DNA of 34,717 nucleotides, taken from contig CAZSHM010000011.1 of assembly GCA_964606855.1 (NCBI GenBank), positions 1-34,717 of the forward strand, given 5' to 3'. The stretch is from UBA7185 sp964606855 (lineage in GTDB: Bacteria > Bacillota > Peptococcia > Peptococcales > Peptococcaceae). The notes below the pieces were generated by a model. The model was not told where the DNA came from, did no database searches, and saw only the letters and a program-made list of their open reading frames with translations. Made by a program: the position numbers and the translations under genes. Position 1 is the first letter of the stretch; each line of letters begins with the position of its first letter. Below are positions 24,950-31,966 of this stretch, in pieces.

Positions 24950-25091
24950 CTCCAACCACTCGCTTTTCGATCAGATTCTCCGCACAAGATTCAACTGCTG
25001 CTTTCCTCCGGCATTTGCGCGCAAGATGGATCTCCTTCCAAACTCCCTCTCGCCTGGATCGACTCGCCCGAACCAACGCCGCTGTCTGTAT

Positions 25092-25120
25092 ATCATAACA
25101 TTTTCAATAAAATTTTTCAA
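25092..25120 (-). promoter_or_regulatory. Predicted promoter of the stalk/transglutaminase gene
   Basis: Minus strand: TTGAAA, 17 bases, TATGAT, within an AT-rich stretch, about 140 bases upstream of the start codon. Confidence 0.7.
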
Positions 25121-25139
25121 TTCTTTCCTGCAGATTTAC

Positions 25140-25308
25140 GAAAAATTTCCGCTGCTTTTCCCCTCGCTTTTGCGGAGCCCCCCGAAACATAAAGTTCAAT
25201 CACCAAGGGCTTTACCCCGGTGCGGCCAGGCATCAGCACCGTCCACTCCGCGGGAAACTCCGACAACCCCTCTCCCGTGCGCGCTCTACAAGGAAGGCCT
25301 CAACCACT
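25140..25308 (-). ncRNA. Candidate 6S-like RNA
   Basis: About 168 bases between a good promoter (25315-25343) and a weak terminator (TCCGC/GCGGA stem then ATTTTT, near 25140). A terminal hairpin CGGTGC/GCACCG lies at 25218-25241. GCCTTCC near the 5' end can pair with GGGGGGC near the 3' end, giving a rod-like fold with large internal openings. The stretch CCGCGG...GCACCGGGGTAAAGCC recalls the core of E. coli 6S RNA by eye. In Bacillota 6S RNA genes often lie close to rarA and the Rrf2/iscS genes, as here. The 5' end, 3' end and identity are inferred. Confidence 0.45.
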
Positions 25309-25314
25309 ATGCCT

Positions 25315-25343
25315 ATTGTAACGCACGGCCGGACAAAGCACAA
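25315..25343 (-). promoter_or_regulatory. Predicted promoter of the 6S-like RNA candidate
   Basis: Minus strand: TTGTGC, 17 bases, TACAAT. The next gene on this strand has its own promoter, so this one seems to serve a separate short RNA. Confidence 0.6.
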
Positions 25344-25374
25344 GCAGTTTCCCCGCGAAGCAATTCCTGTCCCT

Positions 25375-25415
25375 TTAAAAAAAAAGAAACGAGTGCCCAT
25401 TTTCAGGCATTCGTT
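25375..25415 (-). terminator. Strong minus-strand terminator without an upstream gene
   Basis: Minus strand: AACGAATGCC / GGCACTCGTT, a 10-bp stem with one G-T pair and an 8-base loop, followed by TC and nine T. Confidence 0.85.
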
Positions 25416-25527
25416 GGAAGTTCCTTCTGCTCTCTGTTTCTAAAGATTTGCGGCGTTACCTTCGAAAGACGGGATTCCGGCGTTGTTCTCCCCGAAAGAG
25501 GAAGCGCATATTCTCTCATAAAGAATC
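25375..25527 (-). ncRNA. Candidate unidentified small RNA
   Basis: A strong minus-strand terminator (25375-25415) has no gene before it. A -10 TATAAA preceded by AGC lies at 25528-25533, giving a transcript of about 145 bases. It begins with a small hairpin (ATTCT/AGAAT) and contains a TTCCTC/GGGGAGAA hairpin. The -35 is poor. It may be a small RNA or a riboswitch-type leader cut off from its gene. Confidence 0.4.
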
Positions 25528-25564
25528 TTTATAGCTTGAGTGTTTGAGAAGACAGCGCATCTAT

Positions 25565-25593
25565 TTGCATTGCACGATATTTTATGGTAGAAT
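25565..25593 (+). promoter_or_regulatory. Predicted promoter of the thioredoxin gene
   Basis: TTGCAT, 17 bases, TAGAAT, about 60 bases before the start codon. Confidence 0.65.
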
Positions 25594-25654
25594 AAAAATA
25601 TACGTTGTATCAAAAGAATTTTCCGTTCATGAAAAAAGACAGGAGTGTATGCTG

Positions 25655-25975
25655 ATGAAAGATTTAAATTCCAGTTCCTTTGAAGAGATCATCTATGATG
25701 AGGGGCAGCCATGCCTGGTCATCTTCTCCAGAAAATCCTGCCATGTCTGCCAGGAAGTCCATCCCATCCTGGATGAGATCGAGGAGGAGTACGCGGGCAA
25801 ACCGTTCGGCTTCTACCATGTAGATGTCGAGGACGAGAAGGATCTCTTCAATCGTTTCTCCCTGAAGGGCGTACCGCAGGTGCTGTTCTTCAACGACGGC
25901 GAGTTTGTCGGAAAATTTGCCGGCAAGAAAGACCCGGAAGACTACAAAGCAAAGATCGACGAGATCCTCGGTTAA
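25655..25975 (+). CDS. Thioredoxin-family protein with a CHVC active site
   Basis: A 106-residue single-domain thioredoxin fold. The redox site is S-C29-H-V-C32 in place of the classical CGPC, and the cis-proline loop GVPQVLFF is intact. A dithiol/disulfide exchange role in the cytoplasm is likely; no signal peptide is present. The start is the ATG at 25655, nine bases after AGGAG; another in-frame ATG two codons earlier lies too close to that site. It is a single-gene unit with its own promoter and terminator. The unusual active-site dipeptide suggests a redox potential and partner set different from the main thioredoxin. Confidence 0.88.
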   Translation: MKDLNSSSFEEIIYDEGQPCLVIFSRKSCHVCQEVHPILDEIEEEYAGKPFGFYHVDVEDEKDLFNRFSLKGVPQVLFFNDGEFVGKFAGKKDPEDYKAKIDEILG

Positions 25976-25997
25976 GGTTCTCCCGGCAGCAAGACGG

Positions 25998-26034
25998 ACG
26001 GCTTTTGTCCCCCTTCGGGACAAAAGCCGTTTTT
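25998..26034 (+). terminator. Rho-independent terminator of the thioredoxin gene
   Basis: A 14-bp perfect stem (ACGGCTTTTGTCCC and complement), 5-base loop, four T. From 26035 to 26230 nothing further is seen except a GATCCGG/CCGGATC hairpin at 26210-26227 next to the end of rarA. Confidence 0.88.
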
Positions 26035-26230
26035 CGTTCCTCCCCGTCCTCCCCGGTTTCCCTGTTCCGCCGGCTGCCTCCCTCCGGAGCGCTTCTGCGC
26101 TCCTCAATCGTGTTTGCCTCGTTTTCACGATGCCCCGCACGGCAGCTCCTCGGATTTTCGCTGCAGCGCCGCCCCGGAAGACCTCCGCCGTCCTCGCGGC
26201 GCGCGGACAGATCCGGCCGCCCGGATCCCG

Positions 26231-27559
26231 CTACTGTTTCTCCTGCTCCCGATGCTGTTTCTTCCACGCTTTGATCTGCTCCAGCCGCTCCTTGTAGCGC
26301 CCTTCGACACCCTGTGTGGTGGGCCGGTAATAGACGCGATCCGCCAGGGAATCCGGCAGGCACTGCATCGTGGTCAGCTTGTCGGCGGAATTGTGCGCGT
26401 ACTGATAGCCCTTGCCGTAGTCCAGGTCCTGCATCAGCCGCGTCGGGGCGTTTCGGATCACCAGCGGCACCGGCTCCGCCAGCTGTGTCAGCGCGTCCCG
26501 TTTGGCGCTCTCATACGCCTTGTAGAGCGCGTTGGACTTGGGCGCCATGGCCATGTAGACCACCGCCTGCGTCAGGTGGACGGTGCACTCCGGCATGCCG
26601 ATGAAGTGGCAGGCCTGATAGGCCGCCACGCCGATCTCGATGGCGCGCGGATCCGCCAGCCCCACATCCTCGCTGGCAAAGCGCAGCACCCGCCGCGCGA
26701 CATAGAGCGGATCCTCCCCCGCCTCCAGCATCCGCGCCAGCCAGTAGACCGCCGCGTCTGGGTCGGAGTTGCGCATCGATTTATGCAGGGCCGAGATCAG
26801 ATTGTAGTGTTCCTCGCCGTTTTTGTCATACAGCAGCGACTTTTTAGAGATGCACTGTTCCAGGATCTCCCGCGTGACTGTAACCCCGTCCGCATCGCTC
26901 TCGCCGTTCAGGATGACCATCTCCAGCGTGGAGAGCGCGGTCCGCGCGTCCCCGTTGGCAAAGACGGCAAGCATCTCCAGCATCTCCGGTTCGATGTGCA
27001 CCGTTCTGCCGCCGAACCCGCGAGGATCGGAGAGGGCGCGCCGCAGGAGTGCCGTCACATCCTCCGTGCTCAGAGGCTGCAGCACGAATACCTGGCAGCG
27101 GGACAGGAGCGCCCCGTTGATTTCGAAGGATGGATTCTCCGTGGTGGCGCCGATGAGGATGATGCTGCCTTTCTCCACAAAAGGCAGAAATGCGTCCTGC
27201 TGCGCCTTGTTGAACCGGTGGATCTCATCCACAAAGACGATGGTCTTCTCCCCGCAGGCGCGGTTGTCCTCTGCCCGCTGCATGACCGCGCGGATCTCCT
27301 TGATCCCGCTGGTCACCGCAGAAAAATCGATGAAGGCGGATTTTGTGCAGTTGGCGATGATGTGCGCCAGCGTGGTCTTGCCCACGCCCGGAGGTCCCCA
27401 GAAGATCATGGATGTGATTTGGTCGCTCTCGATGAGGCGGCGCAGCACTTTGCCCTCGCCCAGCAGATGCTGCTGGCCGACGAATTCCTCCAGCGTCTGC
27501 GGCCGAAGCCGGGCCGCCAGCGGCTGATACCCGCCGCCGTCAAACAAGGTCTGCTGCAT
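26231..27559 (-). CDS. rarA: Replication-associated recombination ATPase RarA (MgsA)
   Basis: A 442-residue AAA+ clamp-loader-like ATPase of the RarA/Mgs1/WRNIP1 family, acting at stalled replication forks and with SSB. The N-terminus starts LAARLRPQTLEEFVGQQHLL; Walker A is GPPGVGKTT (55-63), Walker B is VFVDEIHRF (D111, E112), sensor 1 is GATTENPSF, and the C-terminal MgsA tetramerisation domain holds SDPDAAVYWLARMLEAGEDP and RRVLRFASEDVGLADP. Length is normal. It is the last gene of the lon-engB-rarA run and is separated from engB by a 14-bp hairpin. Confidence 0.96.
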   Translation of the reverse strand: MQQTLFDGGGYQPLAARLRPQTLEEFVGQQHLLGEGKVLRRLIESDQITSMIFWGPPGVGKTTLAHIIANCTKSAFIDFSAVTSGIKEIRAVMQRAEDNRACGEKTIVFVDEIHRFNKAQQDAFLPFVEKGSIILIGATTENPSFEINGALLSRCQVFVLQPLSTEDVTALLRRALSDPRGFGGRTVHIEPEMLEMLAVFANGDARTALSTLEMVILNGESDADGVTVTREILEQCISKKSLLYDKNGEEHYNLISALHKSMRNSDPDAAVYWLARMLEAGEDPLYVARRVLRFASEDVGLADPRAIEIGVAAYQACHFIGMPECTVHLTQAVVYMAMAPKSNALYKAYESAKRDALTQLAEPVPLVIRNAPTRLMQDLDYGKGYQYAHNSADKLTTMQCLPDSLADRVYYRPTTQGVEGRYKERLEQIKAWKKQHREQEKQ

Positions 27560-27600
27560 ATCGCTCCCTCCCCACGTATCTCCCGCGCCCGCACGCGCGA

Positions 27601-27632
27601 AGGTTTTGCCGGGCCGACGCCCGGCAAAACCT
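27601..27632. repeat. 14-bp perfect hairpin between engB and rarA
   Basis: AGGTTTTGCCGGGC, loop of four, and the exact complement. It begins four bases after the engB stop. There is no T-tract after it in either direction; a partial-termination or mRNA-stability role fits better than a full terminator. Confidence 0.65.
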
Positions 27633-27635
27633 GCC

Positions 27636-28256
27636 CTACGCTTCCGCCGCGCTGCCGGCGGCGTATGCCTCCACCCACTGCCGCAGCCGCTCCAGGCCCT
27701 CGCCCGTCTCCGCGGAAAAGACCAGGATCTCCTGCGCCGCCTCCGCCGCCAGGCCCGCCCGGATCTCCTTCACCTGCCTCTGCCATTTCCCGCGCGCGAC
27801 CTTGTCGCACTTGGTGGCCACCACCAGCACCGGAAGGCGCAGCCGGCAGAGCCTTTCATACATCAAAGCGTCCTCCCGGCTGGGCGGATGGCGCAGATCC
27901 ACCAGTTGGATCACGCCCCGCAGCATCTCACTGCAGCCCAGGTACTGCTGCATGAAGCGCGCCCACCGCTCGCGCGTGGCCTGGCTCACCTGGGCGAACC
28001 CGTAGCCGGGCAGATCTACAAAATAGAACGCTTCAAAGCGCGTGTCCCCGCAGCGAACGCGGTAGAAGTTCAAGGTCTGCGTCTTGCCCGGCTTGCCGCT
28101 GGTGCGGGCCATGTTTTTCCGGTTGACGCATTTGTTGATGAGGGAGGATTTTCCCACGTTGCTGCGCCCCGCCAGCGCGATCTCCGGCAGCCGCTCACTC
28201 GGATACTGCGCCGGACGGACGGCGCTGGTGACATACTCCGCCTGCTTGATGATCAT
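27636..28256 (-). CDS. engB: Ribosome-biogenesis GTPase EngB (YsxC/YihA)
   Basis: A 206-residue TRAFAC GTPase needed for 50S subunit assembly. G1 is GRSNVGKSS (30-38), the G2 region contains GKPGKTQTLNFY, G3 is DLPGYG, G4 is TKCD, G5 lies in FSAETG. The N-terminal PAQYPSERLPEIALAG is typical. It follows lon by 58 bases; the lon-ysxC pair is conserved in Bacillota, so co-transcription is expected. Confidence 0.96.
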   Translation of the reverse strand: MIIKQAEYVTSAVRPAQYPSERLPEIALAGRSNVGKSSLINKCVNRKNMARTSGKPGKTQTLNFYRVRCGDTRFEAFYFVDLPGYGFAQVSQATRERWARFMQQYLGCSEMLRGVIQLVDLRHPPSREDALMYERLCRLRLPVLVVATKCDKVARGKWQRQVKEIRAGLAAEAAQEILVFSAETGEGLERLRQWVEAYAAGSAAEA

Positions 28257-28314
28257 GTCTTCCTTCCCTCCCCGCTGCCGCGACGGCTTCGCGCGCGAAC
28301 CCGCCCGCCGGCCG

Positions 28315-30642
28315 CTACTTGTCGCACAGTGCCAGATCCAGCACCTGCGAGAGCTCCGCCACCGGGAAAAACGCCAGTTCCTGGCGGACGTCCGCCGGGA
28401 TCTCGTCGATGTCCTTCTTGTTCTCCTGCGGCAGGATGATCTTGCTGCATCCAGCCCGGTGCGCCGCCAGCACTTTCTCGCGCACGCCGCCCACCGGCAG
28501 CACCTTGCCCCGCAGCGTGAGCTCGCCGGTCATGGCAAACTCCTTGTGCACCGGCCGTTTGGTGATCGCGGAGACGACGGCTGTGGCCATGGAAATGCCG
28601 GCCGAGGGACCGTCCTTGGGCGTCGCGCCCTCCGGGATGTGGATGTGAACGCTGTTCTTCTGGAAAAATTCCGCCGGAACCCCCAGGGAATCCGCGATGC
28701 TGCGCACATAGCTGAAGCCCAGCCGCGCCGACTCCTGCATCACATCCCCCATCTGTCCCGTCAGCAGGAGCTCGCTCTTGCCGGGGAAGGTGTTGACCTC
28801 GATGTCCAGCGTCTCGCCGCCCACGGCAGTCCAGGCCAGCCCCGTGACCTTTCCCACCGTATCCTGCAGCTCGTCCAGGTTGCGGTGATACTTCGCCTTG
28901 CCCAGATAGCGCTCCAGGCTGTGGACGTCCACGCGCAGATGCTTGCGCTTCTTCTCCAGCACTTCCCGCGCCGCCTTGCGGCAGATCGTGGCGAGCTGGC
29001 GCTCCAGCTCGCGCACGCCCGACTCCCGCGTGTAGCGGCGGATGATCTCCAGCATCGTGTTCGCGGAGATGTAGATCTGTTTCTCCTGCAGCCCGTGCTC
29101 CCGCAGCTGCCGCGGCAGGAGATAGCGCAGGGCAATCTGAACCTTTTCGTCCTCGAGGTAGCTGGGCAGCTCAATGACCTCCATGCGGTCCAAAAGCGGC
29201 TGCGAAACCGTCTGCAGCGTGTTCGCCGTGGTGATGAAGAGCACCCGCGAGAGATCGAACGGCATCTCGATATAGTGGTCGCTGAAGGTGCAGTTCTGGG
29301 CCGGATCCAGCACTTCCAGGAGCGCCGACGCCGGATCCCCTCGAAAATCGGCGGTCATCTTGTCGATCTCGTCCATGAGAAAGACGGGATTCGCGGTGCC
29401 CGCCTCGATCATGCCCCGGATGATGCGCCCCGGCATCGCCCCCACATAGGTGCGGCGGTGCCCGCGGATCTCGGCCTCATCCCGCACGCCGCCCAGCGAG
29501 ATGCGCACATACTTGCGCCCCAGGGCGCGTGCCACCGAAGCGGCTAGGGACGTCTTCCCGACGCCCGGCGGCCCGACCAGGCAGAGGATGGCGCCTTTGT
29601 TGTCTCCCCGCAGCTGGCGAACGGCCAGCGTCTCCAGAATGCGCGCCTTGACCTTTTCCAACCCGTAGTGATCCTCATTCAGAATCTGCTCCGCGCGGGC
29701 GATGTCCTCGCAGTCCTCGCTGCAGCGGTTCCACGGCAAATCCAGCACCGTCTCGACATAGCCGCGCAGAACCGTGTACTCCGGCGACGCAGCGCTGACC
29801 TTGCTCAGCTGGTTGATGCTCTTCTCGATTTTCTCCCGGATGGGCGCGTCCACTTCCAGCTGCTCCAGCTTTTCCTTGAAGGCGTGGATGTCCTCCCAGC
29901 GGTCCTCCCCTTCACCCAGCTCATCGCTGATCACCTTCATCTTTTCCCGCAGATAGTACTCCCGCTGGCTTTTGTCCATCTGCTCCTTGACCTTCTCGGC
30001 CAGCTGCCGCTCCAGTTCGGCATAACTCTCCTCCCGGACAATGAGTTCCAGCATCCGGTCGATGCGCCGCTCCACATCCTGCTCCGCCAGGAGCGCGTAG
30101 CGCTCCGCGTGGGCGACGTTGAGATAGCTGCACATCATGTCCAGCTGGCGGGGCAGCGGCGTGGCCGTCATCACCTGGTTCAGCTGTTCGTTTCCGATGC
30201 GGGCGATGCGCTTGACATACCCCTCAAACTGATGGCGCAGCGTCCGCATCTTGACCTCCAGTTGCGCCGGATCATACACCGGCTCCGGAAGGCGCTCGCA
30301 GAGCGCGCTCACTTCCTCCTCCACGATGCGGTACTCCAGCACCCGCACCGGATAGAGCGCCGTCACCAGCACGCGCATCCCCTCTGTGGGCAGCTGAATG
30401 GTCCTCCGGATCTTGGCCGCCACGGCGATCTCGTAGAGTTCGTCGGGGCCGGGCATCGCCGGGTCCGCGTTTTTCTGAAAAGCCAGCAGCACCTCGCTCT
30501 GATTGCGCACGCTCTCCTGCACTGCCTGGATGGAAAACTTGCGCCCCAGATCCAGGTGGTTTTCAGTGTTTGGGAAGACGATCATCCCACGGAGCGGCAG
30601 CACCGTCATCACCCGCTGCGCCTGTTCCCTATATCCTGTCAT
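28315..30642 (-). CDS. lon: ATP-dependent protease Lon (La)
   Basis: A 775-residue LonA protease. The N-terminal substrate-binding domain (about 1-200, VLPLRGMIVFPN...), a coiled-coil linker (about 190-260), the AAA+ domain with Walker A GPPGVGKTS and Walker B VFLMDEIDK, and the Ser-Lys protease domain with S680 (KDGPSAG) and K723 (VREKV) are all present; the 43-residue spacing equals that in E. coli. It degrades damaged and regulatory proteins in the cytoplasm. A promoter lies upstream; no CIRCE or CtsR box was recognised. Confidence 0.97.
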   Translation of the reverse strand: MTGYREQAQRVMTVLPLRGMIVFPNTENHLDLGRKFSIQAVQESVRNQSEVLLAFQKNADPAMPGPDELYEIAVAAKIRRTIQLPTEGMRVLVTALYPVRVLEYRIVEEEVSALCERLPEPVYDPAQLEVKMRTLRHQFEGYVKRIARIGNEQLNQVMTATPLPRQLDMMCSYLNVAHAERYALLAEQDVERRIDRMLELIVREESYAELERQLAEKVKEQMDKSQREYYLREKMKVISDELGEGEDRWEDIHAFKEKLEQLEVDAPIREKIEKSINQLSKVSAASPEYTVLRGYVETVLDLPWNRCSEDCEDIARAEQILNEDHYGLEKVKARILETLAVRQLRGDNKGAILCLVGPPGVGKTSLAASVARALGRKYVRISLGGVRDEAEIRGHRRTYVGAMPGRIIRGMIEAGTANPVFLMDEIDKMTADFRGDPASALLEVLDPAQNCTFSDHYIEMPFDLSRVLFITTANTLQTVSQPLLDRMEVIELPSYLEDEKVQIALRYLLPRQLREHGLQEKQIYISANTMLEIIRRYTRESGVRELERQLATICRKAAREVLEKKRKHLRVDVHSLERYLGKAKYHRNLDELQDTVGKVTGLAWTAVGGETLDIEVNTFPGKSELLLTGQMGDVMQESARLGFSYVRSIADSLGVPAEFFQKNSVHIHIPEGATPKDGPSAGISMATAVVSAITKRPVHKEFAMTGELTLRGKVLPVGGVREKVLAAHRAGCSKIILPQENKKDIDEIPADVRQELAFFPVAELSQVLDLALCDK

Positions 30643-30750
30643 TTGAATACCCTCTTTGTCTTGGAAAAATACGAAAAACCGCCCGGCCGGGGTCAGAGCC
30701 CCGTCCTATAGGCGGACGCGCCGCGCGCCTCACGTTTCGCGGCAACCTAT

Positions 30751-30779
30751 AGTTTAACAATTCTTCAGGGAAAAAGCAA
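30751..30779 (-). promoter_or_regulatory. Predicted sigma-A promoter of lon
   Basis: Minus strand: TTGCTT, 17 bases, TAAACT. Gives a leader of about 100 bases. Confidence 0.6.
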
Positions 30780-30881
30780 CAGAAAAACGCCTATATCAAG
30801 AAATTTTTACAAAATCTTTGCAAAAAAAACAACTAATCCGACAAATTCGATGAATTTTTCCGCAACGATCCTGTCCGGCGG

Positions 30882-31010
30882 GCCGTGCGCGGCACCTCCT
30901 CCGCCGCGGCACAGATCGCATCCCCCGCACCCGCGGCGGATGCAAAAAAGGCACCAAAAGGTGCCTTTTTTGCCTGCCCCGCACCGGATCTCCCCTGTGC
31001 CGCGCACGGC
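30882..31010. repeat. Nested inverted repeats around a terminator
   Basis: Outer arms of 14 bp, GCCGTGCGCGGCAC (30882-30895) and its exact complement (30997-31010), enclose a second stem CCGCCGCGG/CCGCGGCGG (30901-30909, 30931-30939) and the terminator at 30942-30973. All three stems are perfect. Confidence 0.7.
30942..30973. terminator. Bidirectional terminator after the Rrf2 gene
   Basis: GCAAAAAAGGCACC, AAAA loop, exact complement; six-A and six-T tracts form the stem base. It ends the minus-strand metY-iscS-iscU-rrf2 transcript. Confidence 0.9.
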
Positions 31011-31047
31011 TGTCTCCCTTTGCCCGCCGCTGCACACCGCGTCCGTG

Positions 31048-31449
31048 CTACTCCAGCAGATCCGCCAGAACGACACTGTCGAAAAAATCGTTGATCATTC
31101 CGTAGAGTTTCGTCCACATGGGGCGCGTCTTGCACTCCTCCGCCCGGCTGCAGTCCTCCGCGTCGCCGCTGAGGCAGGCCACCGGCGCCAAGTCCCCCTC
31201 TGTGAGCCGCAGAATATCCCCGACTGTGCACTCCTCCGGCTGTTTGATCAGGCGGTACCCGCCGCCTTTCCCGTGTACGCCCTCGATCAGGCCGGCCTTG
31301 ACCAGACTGGGCGCGATGCGCTCCATATATTTCAGCGAGATCCCCTGCCGTTCGGCCACTTCCTTCATCGGGATATAGCCCCGGTCGCGGTTCTCCGCCA
31401 AGTCGAGCATGACGCGCAGCGCATAGCGTCCCCGTGTCGATATCAGCAT
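31048..31449 (-). CDS. Rrf2-family regulator (IscR/CymR-like)
   Basis: A 133-residue winged-helix repressor. It opens MLISTRGRYALRVMLDLA, with the recognition helix region ISLKYMERIAPSLVKAGLIEG and the wing GKGGGYRL. Cysteines C92, C100 and C106 sit where IscR-type proteins bind a [2Fe-2S] cluster (C-x7-C-x5-C here, against C-x5-C-x5-C in E. coli), so Fe-S sensing is likely. CymR proteins of the same family instead sense cysteine status with CysK and lack such a trio. The start is the ATG after GGGAGG. It is last in the iscS-iscU run, whereas it is commonly first in related genomes. Confidence 0.87.
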   Translation of the reverse strand: MLISTRGRYALRVMLDLAENRDRGYIPMKEVAERQGISLKYMERIAPSLVKAGLIEGVHGKGGGYRLIKQPEECTVGDILRLTEGDLAPVACLSGDAEDCSRAEECKTRPMWTKLYGMINDFFDSVVLADLLE

Positions 31450-31520
31450 AACCGTATCCTCCCGAACATCCTCTTTCCCGCACCATCGCCGCCGCGCGCG
31501 GCATGGGCCTGTCCGCGGCT

Positions 31521-31955
31521 TTACTCCGGCGCGCCGGGCGCGCGGGAAGCCTCTTCCGCCGGCTGTGCGCCGTCCGCCTCGGCCCCGTGCTTGGAATAGT
31601 AATCCTCCACCGCCGCTTTGATCGCCTCCTCGGCCAGCACCGAGCAGTGCATCTTGTAGGCGGGCAGACCGTCCAGCGCTTCCGCCACCGCCCGGTTGGA
31701 GAGCGACAGCGCCTCGGAGAGCGGCTTTCCCTTGATCATCTCGGTGGCCATGGAACTGGAGGCGATAGCGGATCCGCATCCGAACGTTTCAAACTTGGCG
31801 TCTGTGACGATCTCATCATCGATCTTCAGGTAGATCTTCATAATGTCGCCGCACTTGGCATTGCCAACTTCTCCCACGCCGTCCGCGTCTTCTATCACGC
31901 CCACATTGCGCGGGTGCATAAAGTGATCCATGACCGTTTCGCTGTACAGAGCCAT
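31521..31955 (-). CDS. iscU: Fe-S cluster scaffold protein IscU (NifU N-terminal type)
   Basis: A 144-residue scaffold on which IscS-derived sulfur and iron form [2Fe-2S] clusters. Ligands are visible: C35 and D37 in NAKCGD, C60 in FGCGSAIASSSM, H103 and C104 in KMHCSVLAEEAI. After residue 124 a short Ala/Glu/Pro-rich tail (AEADGAQPAEEASRAPGAPE) extends beyond the usual end. The ATG at 31955 has AGGAGG six bases upstream. It begins 11 bases after the iscS stop, giving tight coupling. Confidence 0.94.
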   Translation of the reverse strand: MALYSETVMDHFMHPRNVGVIEDADGVGEVGNAKCGDIMKIYLKIDDEIVTDAKFETFGCGSAIASSSMATEMIKGKPLSEALSLSNRAVAEALDGLPAYKMHCSVLAEEAIKAAVEDYYSKHGAEADGAQPAEEASRAPGAPE

Positions 31956-31966
31956 TCGAATCCTCC

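Larger units (their letters stand above)
24950..25654. other. 705-base gene-free region with two predicted RNA transcription units
   Basis: No credible open reading frame on either strand. From left to right it holds the leader and promoter of the stalk/transglutaminase gene (minus), a 6S-like RNA candidate (minus) with its own promoter, a strong minus-strand terminator ending an otherwise geneless unit, and the thioredoxin promoter (plus). Base composition is lower in GC than nearby genes. Confidence 0.65.
30643..31047. other. Gap between lon and the Rrf2 gene
   Basis: 405 bases without a credible gene. It holds the lon promoter and leader, with a CTATAGG/CCTATAG inverted repeat (30706-30712, 30746-30752) touching the lon -10. 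An AT-rich stretch follows at about 30750-30870, then the nested inverted repeats with a terminator at 30882-31010. Confidence 0.6.

Noticed and set aside
25415..25527. A glycine riboswitch (words such as CGAAGG and AGCAGAAGGAAC)
   Set aside because: Only short fragments of the consensus fit, the order and pairing of a glycine aptamer could not be drawn, and no glycine-related gene follows. Kept only as an unclassified RNA candidate.
30643..30780. A heat-shock operator (CIRCE or CtsR) in front of lon
   Set aside because: Neither TTAGCACTC-N9-GAGTGCTAA nor a GGTCAAA-type tandem repeat is present; the CTATAGG/CCTATAG pair is a different sequence.
31048..31449. Naming the Rrf2 protein firmly as CymR or IscR
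   Set aside because: Family membership is clear and three cysteines favour an Fe-S sensor, but the spacing differs from E. coli IscR and the cluster mixes CymR-type (sulfur) and IscR-type (Fe-S) targets.
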